Positions 1 through 7,284 of a stretch of DNA of 30,794 nt are shown here, piece by piece (position 1 is the first letter of the stretch; every line of letters begins with the position of its first letter). The translations under genes were made by a program, and so were the position numbers. Source of the stretch: Flavobacteriaceae bacterium UBA5544 (GTDB taxonomy: Bacteria > Bacteroidota > Bacteroidia > Flavobacteriales > Flavobacteriaceae); NCBI GenBank assembly GCA_002426755.1, contig DINI01000030.1, positions 108,713 through 139,506 on the forward strand, given 5' to 3'. A model generated the notes under the pieces. That model was not told the origin of the DNA. It made no database searches and saw only the letters and a list, made by a program, of their open reading frames with translations.

Positions 1-134
1 CCCCAATTTAAACAAACGCCTCCAAGGCTTTCTTTTTCGATGATGGCTGTTTTAAAACCTAGTTGTGAAGCTCTGATAGCAGTAACGTAGCCTCCAGGAC
101 CACTTCCAAGAACAATAATATCGTATTTACTCAT
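1..134 (-). CDS. lpdA: Dihydrolipoyl dehydrogenase, N-terminal fragment (cut by window edge)
   Basis: Only the first 44 codons are present; the gene runs off the left edge. The start is MSKYDIIVLGSGPGGYV, a Rossmann FAD-binding GxGxxG at residues 10-15, and the fragment ends in GGVCLNWG, just before where the second cysteine of the redox-active CxxxxC is expected in this flavoprotein disulfide reductase family. Dihydrolipoyl dehydrogenase is the E3 component that reoxidises lipoamide in 2-oxoacid dehydrogenase complexes and the glycine cleavage system. The GGVCLNxGC context favours lipoamide dehydrogenase over glutathione or mercuric reductase, but the distinguishing C-terminal part is not visible. 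The ATG at 134 is the only reasonable start. Confidence 0.85.
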   Translation of the reverse strand, partial: MSKYDIIVLGSGPGGYVTAIRASQLGFKTAIIEKESLGGVCLNW

Positions 135-156
135 GAGAAATTTTTAATCTTTATTA

Positions 157-175
157 GAAGTTACGAAGTTACGAA
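157..175. repeat. Short tandem repeat, 8-bp unit GAAGTTAC
   Basis: Two exact direct copies of GAAGTTAC (157-164, 165-172) followed by a partial third copy (GAA). It lies in the 172-bp gap upstream of lpdA, within about 40 bp of its start codon. It could be a binding site or simply intergenic microsatellite-like sequence. Confidence 0.5.
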
Positions 176-270
176 AACTAATTTTCAAATTGCAAATTAA
201 GGAATTCAAAATACGGAAATGGAATCCATAGACCAAACAACTAGAAAGATGGAGGCCATTTATGGTAGTT

Positions 271-308
271 TTTAAAGATTAATTTGCGCATGCACACGGT
301 TAAATCTT
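271..308 (-). terminator. Probable intrinsic terminator of the DinB-like gene
   Basis: On the minus strand AAGATTTAA (starting inside the stop codon) pairs with TTAATCTT with one bulged base, and an inner TGTG/CGCA stem closes a CATG loop. A short T run (TTTAAAAA) follows. The weak T tract keeps confidence moderate. Confidence 0.45.
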
Positions 309-861
309 AAACCTCATCTGTAAAGTGTTTCCGTCCTTTTGGCTTATTAAATTTAGTTGCATTGTAAGACGCCGAGTTCCCTTTTGGTATCGACAATGAC
401 TCCCATGCATCGCCCTTCATCAGTTTTCCGACGTAAGCAATCTGTCCAATATGATATGGGTAATGACCCAATTGCCTAAAAATGGCTTCTGCAACCGTGT
501 GCCCCTCATTGCGTATATACACAATTCTATCCATATCGCTGTCGCCCAACGGGGTAATGGCTTCAAACACACACTGCCAGCCTTTCTCCCAAGCAGCAAT
601 CAATTCGTCTTTTGAAGTGTAACTTGCTTCAAACTCCTGTTCGCGCTCTCTCCAAGGTTTTTCACCATCTTCGGTTAAAAAATTGGTCCATCGGCTCAAC
701 ATATTCCCAACCATATGTTTCACGATAACAGAAATGCTGTTTGATGCTTCATTCGGTTGATAGTTCATATCTTCAAAGTTCAATTGCTCAAAGGTTCTAT
801 CTCCAATAGTTTTGTAGTACTTAAACTGTTTAAGTATCCCAGAAATGTATGTGCTTTCCAT
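307..861 (-). CDS. DinB superfamily / DUF1572-type protein
   Basis: A 184-residue soluble protein without signal peptide. It fits the DinB/YfiT-like four-helix-bundle superfamily, close to DUF1572: a histidine in helix 2 (VKHMVGN, His49) and a C-terminal HxxxH (GHYPYHIGQ, His133 and His137), the usual three metal-binding histidines. Members are metal-dependent enzymes, many of them thiol-dependent transferases, and most are uncharacterised; the substrate cannot be told from sequence. The start ATG at 861 is good because the family begins with a short N-terminal helix. It follows msrB on the same strand 112 bp away, with a large dyad between them, so it probably has its own transcript or a regulated read-through. 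Confidence 0.8.
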   Translation of the reverse strand: MESTYISGILKQFKYYKTIGDRTFEQLNFEDMNYQPNEASNSISVIVKHMVGNMLSRWTNFLTEDGEKPWREREQEFEASYTSKDELIAAWEKGWQCVFEAITPLGDSDMDRIVYIRNEGHTVAEAIFRQLGHYPYHIGQIAYVGKLMKGDAWESLSIPKGNSASYNATKFNKPKGRKHFTDEV

Positions 862-890
862 GTGTTAATGATTTAAAAAAGTCACATAAA

Positions 891-950
891 AATAGTGATA
901 CAACATCAATTTAACTATAGTATTCTATAGATTGAAATTATATCACTATT
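891..950. repeat. 60-bp compound inverted repeat between msrB and the DinB-like gene
   Basis: Nested dyads: AATAGTGATA (891-900) pairs with TATCACTATT (941-950), perfect over 10 bp; inside, TCAAT (906-910) pairs with ATTGA (931-935); at the centre the self-complementary CTATAG (915-920 and 925-930) forms a hairpin with a TATT loop. Read on the minus strand the outer right arm runs into TTTTTA, so it may terminate msrB transcription. It also forms the leader of the DinB-like gene, whose ATG is 29 bp downstream. Confidence 0.7.
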
Positions 951-973
951 CAATATTTTTGAAAAGGAACTGC

Positions 974-1501
974 TTATTTTTTGGTAGGAATAAATTCCAA
1001 AGCATCGCCATTGATGCAGTGGCGCAATCCAGTAGTTTCCCTAGGTCCATCATTAAAAACATGACCCAAATGACCGCCACAAGTCGCACAATGTTCTTCA
1101 TCTCTTGGATACCCTATTTTGTTATCTTTTCCATAGGCCACATTGCCTTTAATTTCTCTATCAAAACTTGGCCACCCAGTCCCTGAATCGAATTTATTTT
1201 CACTTTTAAACAAAGGAGTTTTGCATGCCGCACAAACATACACGCCCGGTTCATAATTTTTGTTCAATGGACTAGAAAAGGGAGTTTCTGTACCTGCTTT
1301 GCGCAAAACATAATATTGATCTGCTGTTAGCTCGGCTTTCCATTCAGCATCCGTTTTGGTAACCTTGAACTGCTGTTCTTTAGTCGAAGCCATATCTTTT
1401 TCTGAACTCATATCGTCCTTGGTTTCCATTTCTTTTTTTTGCGCTGACGAATTACAGCTAAAAAAAAGGGTAATTGCAATTAATGTGATTATCTTTTTCA
1501 T
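974..1501 (-). CDS. msrB: Peptide-methionine (R)-S-oxide reductase, predicted lipoprotein
   Basis: MsrB reduces methionine-R-sulfoxide in oxidised proteins. The 175-residue product has the family landmarks: zinc cysteines in CAAC (Cys90, Cys93) and CATC (Cys138, Cys141), the GTGWPSF segment at 107-113, GGHLGHVF at 142-149, and the catalytic cysteine in RHCINGDAL (Cys162). The N-terminus is a lipoprotein signal peptide, MKKIITLIAITLFFSC, with lipid-anchored Cys16, followed by a charged linker to about residue 45. The enzyme is therefore expected in the periplasm or on a membrane, repairing envelope proteins, unlike the usual cytosolic MsrB. Its electron donor is not in the window. No msrA neighbour is present. 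The 209-bp gap to glgB holds divergent promoters. Confidence 0.93.
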   Translation of the reverse strand: MKKIITLIAITLFFSCNSSAQKKEMETKDDMSSEKDMASTKEQQFKVTKTDAEWKAELTADQYYVLRKAGTETPFSSPLNKNYEPGVYVCAACKTPLFKSENKFDSGTGWPSFDREIKGNVAYGKDNKIGYPRDEEHCATCGGHLGHVFNDGPRETTGLRHCINGDALEFIPTKK

Positions 1502-1710
1502 TTTAGATTATTTGGTTATATGTTTCATTTGGTCGAGTATAGGCTTTTAATCTTACGCTTTGATACATTACTTTGGTAAAATTTTAACAGCTTTCCATCA
1601 CTTATAATTTTTACGTAAAATTAATACCTTCGGTTTTTACACCAATTCATTCAAAAAATGGTAAATTGGTAACAAATTCAATTAATCAATACAATATTAA
1701 GGACCTTTAC

Positions 1711-3729
1711 ATGGCAGAAGTTATCTCACACAGTCTTTTTACAGATTTTGACATCAATCTTTTTTTTGCTGGAAAACATTTTCGATTATATGAAAAATTT
1801 GGTTCGCATATCACAACCGTTGATGGAGTAGAAGGAACTTATTTTGCCGTTTGGGCACCAAGTGCCAATCAGGTTTCAGTCATTGGTGATTTCAATTTTT
1901 GGAGCGATGGTGCACATCAACTTCAAGTGCGTTGGGACAAAAGTGGTATTTGGGAAGGGTTTATCCCAAATGTTGGTAAAGGAACAGTTTATAAATATAA
2001 AATCCATAGTTCCATTAACGGTGTAAAAACTGAAAAAGCCGACCCTTATGCTAGACGTAATGAACATCCACCGCAAACAGCATCAATCGTTTGGGATGAT
2101 GATTATAAATGGAAGGATCGCGATTGGATGACAAAGAGAAAGGATCGCAATACGTTGAACGCTCCTTATTCGGTTTATGAAGTGCATTTAGGCTCTTGGA
2201 AACGTCACGCAACGGAAGATAGATATTTATCCTATTTTGAATTGGCTGATGATTTGGTAAAGTATGTCAAGGAAATGAATTTTACCCATGTCGAGTTGAT
2301 GCCAATCATGGAATACCCGTACGACCCAAGCTGGGGTTATCAGATTACAGGCTATTTTGCCCCAACATCCCGTTTCGGTTATCCAGAGGAATTCAAATAT
2401 TTGGTAGATACATTGCACAAGAATGATATAGGAGTCATCTTAGATTGGGTACCGTCGCATTTTCCAGAAGATGCTCACGGACTTGGTTATTTTGATGGTT
2501 CATGTTTATATGAGCATCCCGATAGGCGTAAGGGCTATCACAATGACTGGAAAAGTTTAATTTTTAACTATGGCCGTCACGAAGTAAAATCATTTTTAAT
2601 TAGTAATGCTATTTTTTGGTTAGACCAATACCATGCAGATGGGTTAAGGGTTGATGCTGTTGCGTCCATGTTGTTTTTGGATTATTCTAGAGATGAAGGG
2701 CAATGGGAGCCAAACATTTTTGGAGGAAGAGAAAACCTTGAGGCTATCGCCTTTATGCGAGATATGAATGAAGCGGTGTATAGTAGTTTCCCGGACGTTC
2801 AAACCATTGCAGAAGAATCCACTGCGTTTCCGATGGTGTCGAAACCAACATTTATTGGTGGTTTGGGTTTTGGAATGAAATGGATGATGGGTTGGATGCA
2901 TGATACATTGGAGTATTTTTCCAAACCACCGATTTACAGACAATTTCATCAAAATGATTTGACCTTTGCCATGACCTATGCGTTCACGGAGAATTTCGTG
3001 TTACCTTTTTCACATGATGAAGTAGTTCATGGAAAGGCGTCCATGATTAATAAAATGCCAGGTGATGAATGGCAAAAATTTGCCAATTTACGCGTCCTTT
3101 ATAGTTATATGTTCACACATCCAGGTACCAAATTGTTGTTTCAGGGTTGTGAATTTGGCCAAACAAGCGAATGGAATTTTACCAAGGGCCTCGATTGGGA
3201 TTTGCTGCAATACGATTTCCATAAAGGCATTCAGGAACTTATAAAAGATTTAAACGCTTTATATCGAAACGAATCTGCTCTATATGTGAAACAATTCGAT
3301 TGGGAAGGCTTTGAATGGATAGATCATAGCGACAATAAGAACTCGGTATATGTATATATCAGACATGCTGAAAAGGTGATAGATGATTTAATTTTGGTGT
3401 GCAATATGACTCCAATACCCCATAAAACCTATCAAATAGGACTACCAGAAAAGGGAAAATTAAAGGAGATTTTCAATAGTGATGCTAAAAAATATAGCGG
3501 AACAGGCGATTTTAGCAATAAACCATTTTCAACCAAAAACAAGCCTCAACATTTCCGGGATTTTTCAGCGGAAATCACGATTCCGCCTCTTGGGATGGTG
3601 GCATTTAAATACACGGAAATTTCCAAAAGACCCGTTTCAAAAAAGACAGGTAAAGGCAATATAAAGGAAACATCCAAAAGCAAATCCAAATCAAATTCAA
3701 AAGCAACTTCAAAGTCTTCCAAAAAATAG
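1711..3729 (+). CDS. glgB: 1,4-alpha-glucan branching enzyme
   Basis: GlgB cuts alpha-1,4 glucan and rejoins the fragment through an alpha-1,6 link, making branched glycogen in the cytoplasm. The 672-residue form has an N-terminal CBM48 (about 40-115; TYFAVWAPSANQVSVIGDFN), then a GH13 barrel with DWVPSHF, GLRVDAVASM (nucleophile Asp about 315), IAEEST (acid Glu about 368) and PFSHDEVVHGK, and a C-terminal beta domain. The last about 30 residues are a Lys/Ser-rich tail outside the enzyme fold. I chose the ATG at 1711, preceded by AAGGA; a TTG at 1666 would add 15 residues that do not resemble the family. No glgA or glgC is in the window. The next gene, a GH31 alpha-glucosidase, suggests a shared role in alpha-glucan turnover. 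Confidence 0.96.
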   Translation: MAEVISHSLFTDFDINLFFAGKHFRLYEKFGSHITTVDGVEGTYFAVWAPSANQVSVIGDFNFWSDGAHQLQVRWDKSGIWEGFIPNVGKGTVYKYKIHSSINGVKTEKADPYARRNEHPPQTASIVWDDDYKWKDRDWMTKRKDRNTLNAPYSVYEVHLGSWKRHATEDRYLSYFELADDLVKYVKEMNFTHVELMPIMEYPYDPSWGYQITGYFAPTSRFGYPEEFKYLVDTLHKNDIGVILDWVPSHFPEDAHGLGYFDGSCLYEHPDRRKGYHNDWKSLIFNYGRHEVKSFLISNAIFWLDQYHADGLRVDAVASMLFLDYSRDEGQWEPNIFGGRENLEAIAFMRDMNEAVYSSFPDVQTIAEESTAFPMVSKPTFIGGLGFGMKWMMGWMHDTLEYFSKPPIYRQFHQNDLTFAMTYAFTENFVLPFSHDEVVHGKASMINKMPGDEWQKFANLRVLYSYMFTHPGTKLLFQGCEFGQTSEWNFTKGLDWDLLQYDFHKGIQELIKDLNALYRNESALYVKQFDWEGFEWIDHSDNKNSVYVYIRHAEKVIDDLILVCNMTPIPHKTYQIGLPEKGKLKEIFNSDAKKYSGTGDFSNKPFSTKNKPQHFRDFSAEITIPPLGMVAFKYTEISKRPVSKKTGKGNIKETSKSKSKSNSKATSKSSKK

Positions 3730-3750
3730 TTTTGTGGAAATTCCACAAAA
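3730..3750. repeat. 21-bp near-perfect palindrome after glgB
   Basis: TTTTGTGGAA, one central A, then TTCCACAAAA: ten paired positions starting at the base after the glgB stop codon. No T tract follows on the plus strand, so it is not a standard intrinsic terminator. It may be an operator for the downstream alpha-glucosidase or an mRNA 3'-end stabilising hairpin. Confidence 0.7.
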
Positions 3751-3840
3751 ACGAAAACGTTATAGTTAACAATTGCTCAAAACTTATGTTTTATATCTGA
3801 AAACTTATACGTTTTTTTGTGTTGTACCAATACCTTAACT

Positions 3841-6246
3841 ATGATTGTAAATACCGAATTAGAACAAAAGGGAAACCAATTCCCATCCAAAATAATAGCC
3901 TACAAAAAAGACGTTGATACCTTATTTTTTTCTGCAGAGAATGATGTCATTTTAGAACTGACCATCATTAGAGATAGTGTCTTGCGCTTTCGTTACGCAA
4001 CTACAGGTAATTTTGATAAGGATTTTTCATATGCCATTACTAAATACGCAAGTACAGGTTACAATCATTTACAGATCGATGAAGATGACAAAACTTATAA
4101 AATCACAACATCTAAACTACTTTGTATAATCCAAAAATCAAACCTAAAAGTATCGTTGTTTGATGCTTTGGATGGACAGCTTATCAATCAAGATGAATTG
4201 GGGTTCCATTGGGAAGAAAGTTATGAATATGGTGGAAATGTCGTGAAGATGAGCAAGCAGTCACATGATGGTGAATGCTATTTTGGTTTGGGAGACAAAC
4301 CGGTAGAACTCAATTTAAAGGGAAAACGTTTTGAAAATTGGGTCACCGACTCTTATGCCTACGGTAAGGGAACAGATCCAATTTATAAAGCCATTCCATT
4401 CTATACAGGCTTATACAATAAAAAAGCTTATGGTATCTTCTTTGACAATACGTTTCGTTCTTATTTTGATTTTTCTCATGAACGACGGAATGTCACGAGT
4501 TTTTGGGCACAAGGTGGAGAGATGAACTATTATTTCATTTACGGTCCTAAAATGGAAGATGTTGTAGCCAACTATACCGATTTAACAGGGAAACCACATC
4601 AATTGCCACCAATGTGGGCTTTGGGTTTTCATCAATGTAAATGGAGTTATTACCCAGAAAGCAATGTTAAAGAGATTACCAAAAAGTTCAGGGATTTAAA
4701 AATCCCTTGTGATGCCATTTATTTGGATATCGATTATATGGAAGGGTTTCGTTGTTTTACATGGAGCAAAGAATATTTTCCCGACCCTAAACGAATGGTC
4801 AAGGAATTGGCAGAAGATGGCTTTAAAACCGTGGTCATCATTGACCCAGGTATTAAGATAGATAAGAATTATTCGGTTTTTAAAGAGGCTCTGGAAAACG
4901 ATTATTTCTGTAAGCGAGCTGATGGACCTTATATGAAAGGGAAAGTATGGCCCGGAGAATGTTATTTTCCAGACTTTACCAATAAAAAAGTAAGAGATTG
5001 GTGGTCAGATTTATTCAGAGAATTGGTTGAAGATATTGGTGTTAAAGGTGTTTGGAATGATATGAACGAACCCGCTGTTATGGAAGTTCCCAATAAGACC
5101 TTCCCAGATGATGTGCGTCACGAATATGATGGAAACCGTTGTAGCCACAGAAAAGCCCATAATGTTTATGGAATGCAAATGGCTAGAGCTACTTATCAAG
5201 GAGTGAAAAAATTTGCTTATCCAAAGCGACCATTTGTTATTACCAGGGCAGCTTATTCGGGCACGCAACGCTACTGTTCTACATGGACAGGGGACAATGT
5301 CGCCACTTGGGAGCATTTATGGATTGCAAATGTACAGGCACAACGTATGGCAATGTCCGGATTTTCTTTTGCTGGTAGCGATATTGGAGGTTTTGCCGAA
5401 CAACCTCATGGTGAATTGTTCACACGTTGGATTCAATTAGGTGTATTTCATCCATTTTGCCGAGTACACTCTTCTGGAGACCATGGACATCAAGAACCTT
5501 GGGCTTTTGATGAGGACGTAACCAATATCGTCCGTAAGTTCATCGAATTGCGTTACCAATTATTACCGTATCTATATACTTCATTTTGGAAATATGTTGA
5601 TGAAGGTATTCCAATGTTAAAATCTTTGGTGCTATATGACCAAGATGATGTTCACACACATTACCGCTCTGACGAATTTATCTTTGGAGACCAAATACTT
5701 GTTTGCCCAATTTTAGAACCAAATGCAAGAGGAAGACGAATGTTTTTCCCTAGAGGCAAATGGGTTAATTATTGGACTGACCAAGTGTTTAACGGAGGAA
5801 GGGAAGCCTGGGTAGATGCCGATATTGATAGTATGCCGATTTTCATTAAAGAAGGAGCTATCATCCCAAAATATCCTGTTCAACAATATGTGGACGAAAA
5901 GGAAATCGACGAAATCACTTTGGAAGTCTATTACACGCAGGGAAAGGAAGATTCTACATTATTTGACGATGCGCATGATGGTTATGATTATACCAAAGGA
6001 CGTTATAGTTTAAGAACGTTTAAATTGACCGGAAAACCAAATGAACTTATTATACAGCAGCATAAGGAAGGAAAGTATGTGAGTAATTTCCAAACCTTTA
6101 AGCTAAGGTTTCATGGGGTGCCATTCAAAGTAGAAAAAGTTCAAATTGATAATGTGGAAGTTCCGTTAAGCGATATCAAGCTCAATGGCGAAAATACCAT
6201 GATAATTGACAAAAACTTTTCAGAGATTCATCTTATAGGAAAATAA
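3841..6246 (+). CDS. GH31 family alpha-glucosidase
   Basis: An 801-residue glycoside hydrolase of family 31, which releases glucose (or xylose in some members) from alpha-glycosides by a retaining mechanism. Visible landmarks: GLGDKP in the N-terminal beta-sandwich, the barrel start PPMWALGFHQCKWSY, GVWNDMNEPAV carrying the nucleophile Asp (about 407), and STWTGDN carrying the acid/base Asp (about 485); a beta-sandwich tail includes the LVCPILEPNARGR segment. No signal peptide is seen, so a cytoplasmic role on maltodextrins or glycogen breakdown products is likely, in line with glgB 111 bp upstream. I start at ATG 3841; an in-frame TTG at 3817 adds only eight residues (MCCTNTLT) that look like untranslated leader. 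Substrate choice between alpha-glucosidase and xylosidase is inferred, not proven. Confidence 0.93.
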   Translation: MIVNTELEQKGNQFPSKIIAYKKDVDTLFFSAENDVILELTIIRDSVLRFRYATTGNFDKDFSYAITKYASTGYNHLQIDEDDKTYKITTSKLLCIIQKSNLKVSLFDALDGQLINQDELGFHWEESYEYGGNVVKMSKQSHDGECYFGLGDKPVELNLKGKRFENWVTDSYAYGKGTDPIYKAIPFYTGLYNKKAYGIFFDNTFRSYFDFSHERRNVTSFWAQGGEMNYYFIYGPKMEDVVANYTDLTGKPHQLPPMWALGFHQCKWSYYPESNVKEITKKFRDLKIPCDAIYLDIDYMEGFRCFTWSKEYFPDPKRMVKELAEDGFKTVVIIDPGIKIDKNYSVFKEALENDYFCKRADGPYMKGKVWPGECYFPDFTNKKVRDWWSDLFRELVEDIGVKGVWNDMNEPAVMEVPNKTFPDDVRHEYDGNRCSHRKAHNVYGMQMARATYQGVKKFAYPKRPFVITRAAYSGTQRYCSTWTGDNVATWEHLWIANVQAQRMAMSGFSFAGSDIGGFAEQPHGELFTRWIQLGVFHPFCRVHSSGDHGHQEPWAFDEDVTNIVRKFIELRYQLLPYLYTSFWKYVDEGIPMLKSLVLYDQDDVHTHYRSDEFIFGDQILVCPILEPNARGRRMFFPRGKWVNYWTDQVFNGGREAWVDADIDSMPIFIKEGAIIPKYPVQQYVDEKEIDEITLEVYYTQGKEDSTLFDDAHDGYDYTKGRYSLRTFKLTGKPNELIIQQHKEGKYVSNFQTFKLRFHGVPFKVEKVQIDNVEVPLSDIKLNGENTMIIDKNFSEIHLIGK

Positions 6247-6286
6247 TCGTTGTTTTTTTCAAATGTGACCAACATTATTGCAAATG

Positions 6287-6312
6287 CGTTCCATAAGAAA
6301 GGAACGGTTTTT
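6287..6312 (+). terminator. Candidate intrinsic terminator after the alpha-glucosidase
   Basis: CGTTCC (6287-6292) and GGAACG (6301-6306) form a 6-bp stem with an 8-nt loop, followed by GTTTTTG and further T-rich sequence. It lies 40 bp after the alpha-glucosidase stop and before the protease start. Confidence 0.5.
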
Positions 6313-6348
6313 GTATTTTTATATGCGTTAACAATTAAATTGAAAGTA

Positions 6349-7167
6349 ATGAATCTTAAAAATAAAGTAGTGGCATTTGGTACAGTTGCATTGTTTCTGT
6401 CCTGTGCTACCAATCCATTTACGGGAAAGAAAACATTGGCGTTAGTGCCAAATTCTCAAATTTTCCCTACTGCATTTGCACAGTATGATCAATTTTTGAC
6501 TGAAAACAAAGTGGTCAAAGGAACAGCCGACGCCAATTTGGTAAAAAATGTTGGTCAAAAAATTGCAGTTGCCGCTGAACGTTGGTTGGATGCCAATGGC
6601 TATCAAGGATATTTAAAAGATTACAAATGGGAGTATAATCTGGTGGATGATAAAACAGTGAATGCTTGGTGTATGCCAGGAGGAAAAATTGTTGTTTACA
6701 CAGGTATTCTACCTATTGCCAATGGCGAAGCTGGTTTGGCAGCAATTATGGGTCATGAAGTTTCTCATGCTTTGGCCAATCATGGACAGCAACGTATGAG
6801 TGCAGATATGGTGCAGCAAGTTGGTGCCTTGGCTGGAAATGTTGCCATCAAAGACCAACAAACCCTGAATATCTTTAATCAAGCATACGGAGTAGGAACT
6901 CAGGTCGGTGTATTGTTGCCCTTTAGTAGAAGTCATGAATCCGAAGCTGACGAAATCGGTTTATATCTCATGGCCATCGCAGGATATGACCCAATAGAGG
7001 CCGCCGATTTGTGGCGACGTATGAGTGCTCAAAGTGGAGGACAGGCACCCCCAGAATTCTTAAGTACACATCCAAGCAACGAAACGCGTATCAGACAGAT
7101 TGAAGCTTTGGCTCCAAAAGCAAAAGAGGAAGCCAGAAAATTTGGTGTGACATCATTTAAAGGTTAA
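6349..7167 (+). CDS. M48 family metalloprotease, lipoprotein
   Basis: A 272-residue zinc protease of the M48 (LoiP/BepA-like) type, probably involved in quality control of envelope proteins. MNLKNKVVAFGTVALFLSC is a lipoprotein signal with lipobox Cys19. The zinc site is GHEVSH (His136, Glu137, His140) followed by HESEADEIG, in which Glu197 is the third ligand and Asp201 the conserved partner. The conserved WCMPGGKIVVYTG stretch (107-119) also fits the family, as does the terminal STHPSNETRI. No C-terminal TPR domain is present, so it resembles short LoiP-like forms rather than BepA. The ATG at 6349 gives a clean signal peptide; in-frame TTG codons further up (6250) would add a hydrophobic but unconvincing extension. 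Confidence 0.92.
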   Translation: MNLKNKVVAFGTVALFLSCATNPFTGKKTLALVPNSQIFPTAFAQYDQFLTENKVVKGTADANLVKNVGQKIAVAAERWLDANGYQGYLKDYKWEYNLVDDKTVNAWCMPGGKIVVYTGILPIANGEAGLAAIMGHEVSHALANHGQQRMSADMVQQVGALAGNVAIKDQQTLNIFNQAYGVGTQVGVLLPFSRSHESEADEIGLYLMAIAGYDPIEAADLWRRMSAQSGGQAPPEFLSTHPSNETRIRQIEALAPKAKEEARKFGVTSFKG

Positions 7168-7201
7168 ATAACTTTTATTTTAAAATATTTATCTACTTTA
7201 G

Positions 7202-7238
7202 AACCGTACTTACAATTTACGTTAAGTGCGGTTTTTTT
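7202..7238 (+). terminator. Intrinsic terminator after the M48 protease
   Basis: AACCGTACTTA (7202-7212) pairs with TAAGTGCGGTT (7223-7233) over 11 positions with one T:G wobble, followed by seven T. Good placement, 35 bp after the stop codon. Confidence 0.85.
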
Positions 7239-7284
7239 ATTTTATATCTTGGCGCCATGCGTCTTTACGTGCAAATCAACACTT

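Noticed and set aside
932..1186. Plus-strand open frame opposite msrB
   Set aside because: It overlaps the conserved msrB core, and its product has no recognisable pattern.
1625..1632. TACCTTCG as a glgB promoter -7
   Set aside because: It has one mismatch in the key T run and no TTG at the expected distance; too weak to list as a feature.
1666..1710. TTG start extending glgB by 15 residues
   Set aside because: The extra residues do not resemble branching enzymes, and the ATG at 1711 has AAGGA in front.
6250..6348. Upstream extension of the M48 protease from a TTG
   Set aside because: It would bury the clear lipoprotein signal behind 33 residues and overlap a terminator candidate.
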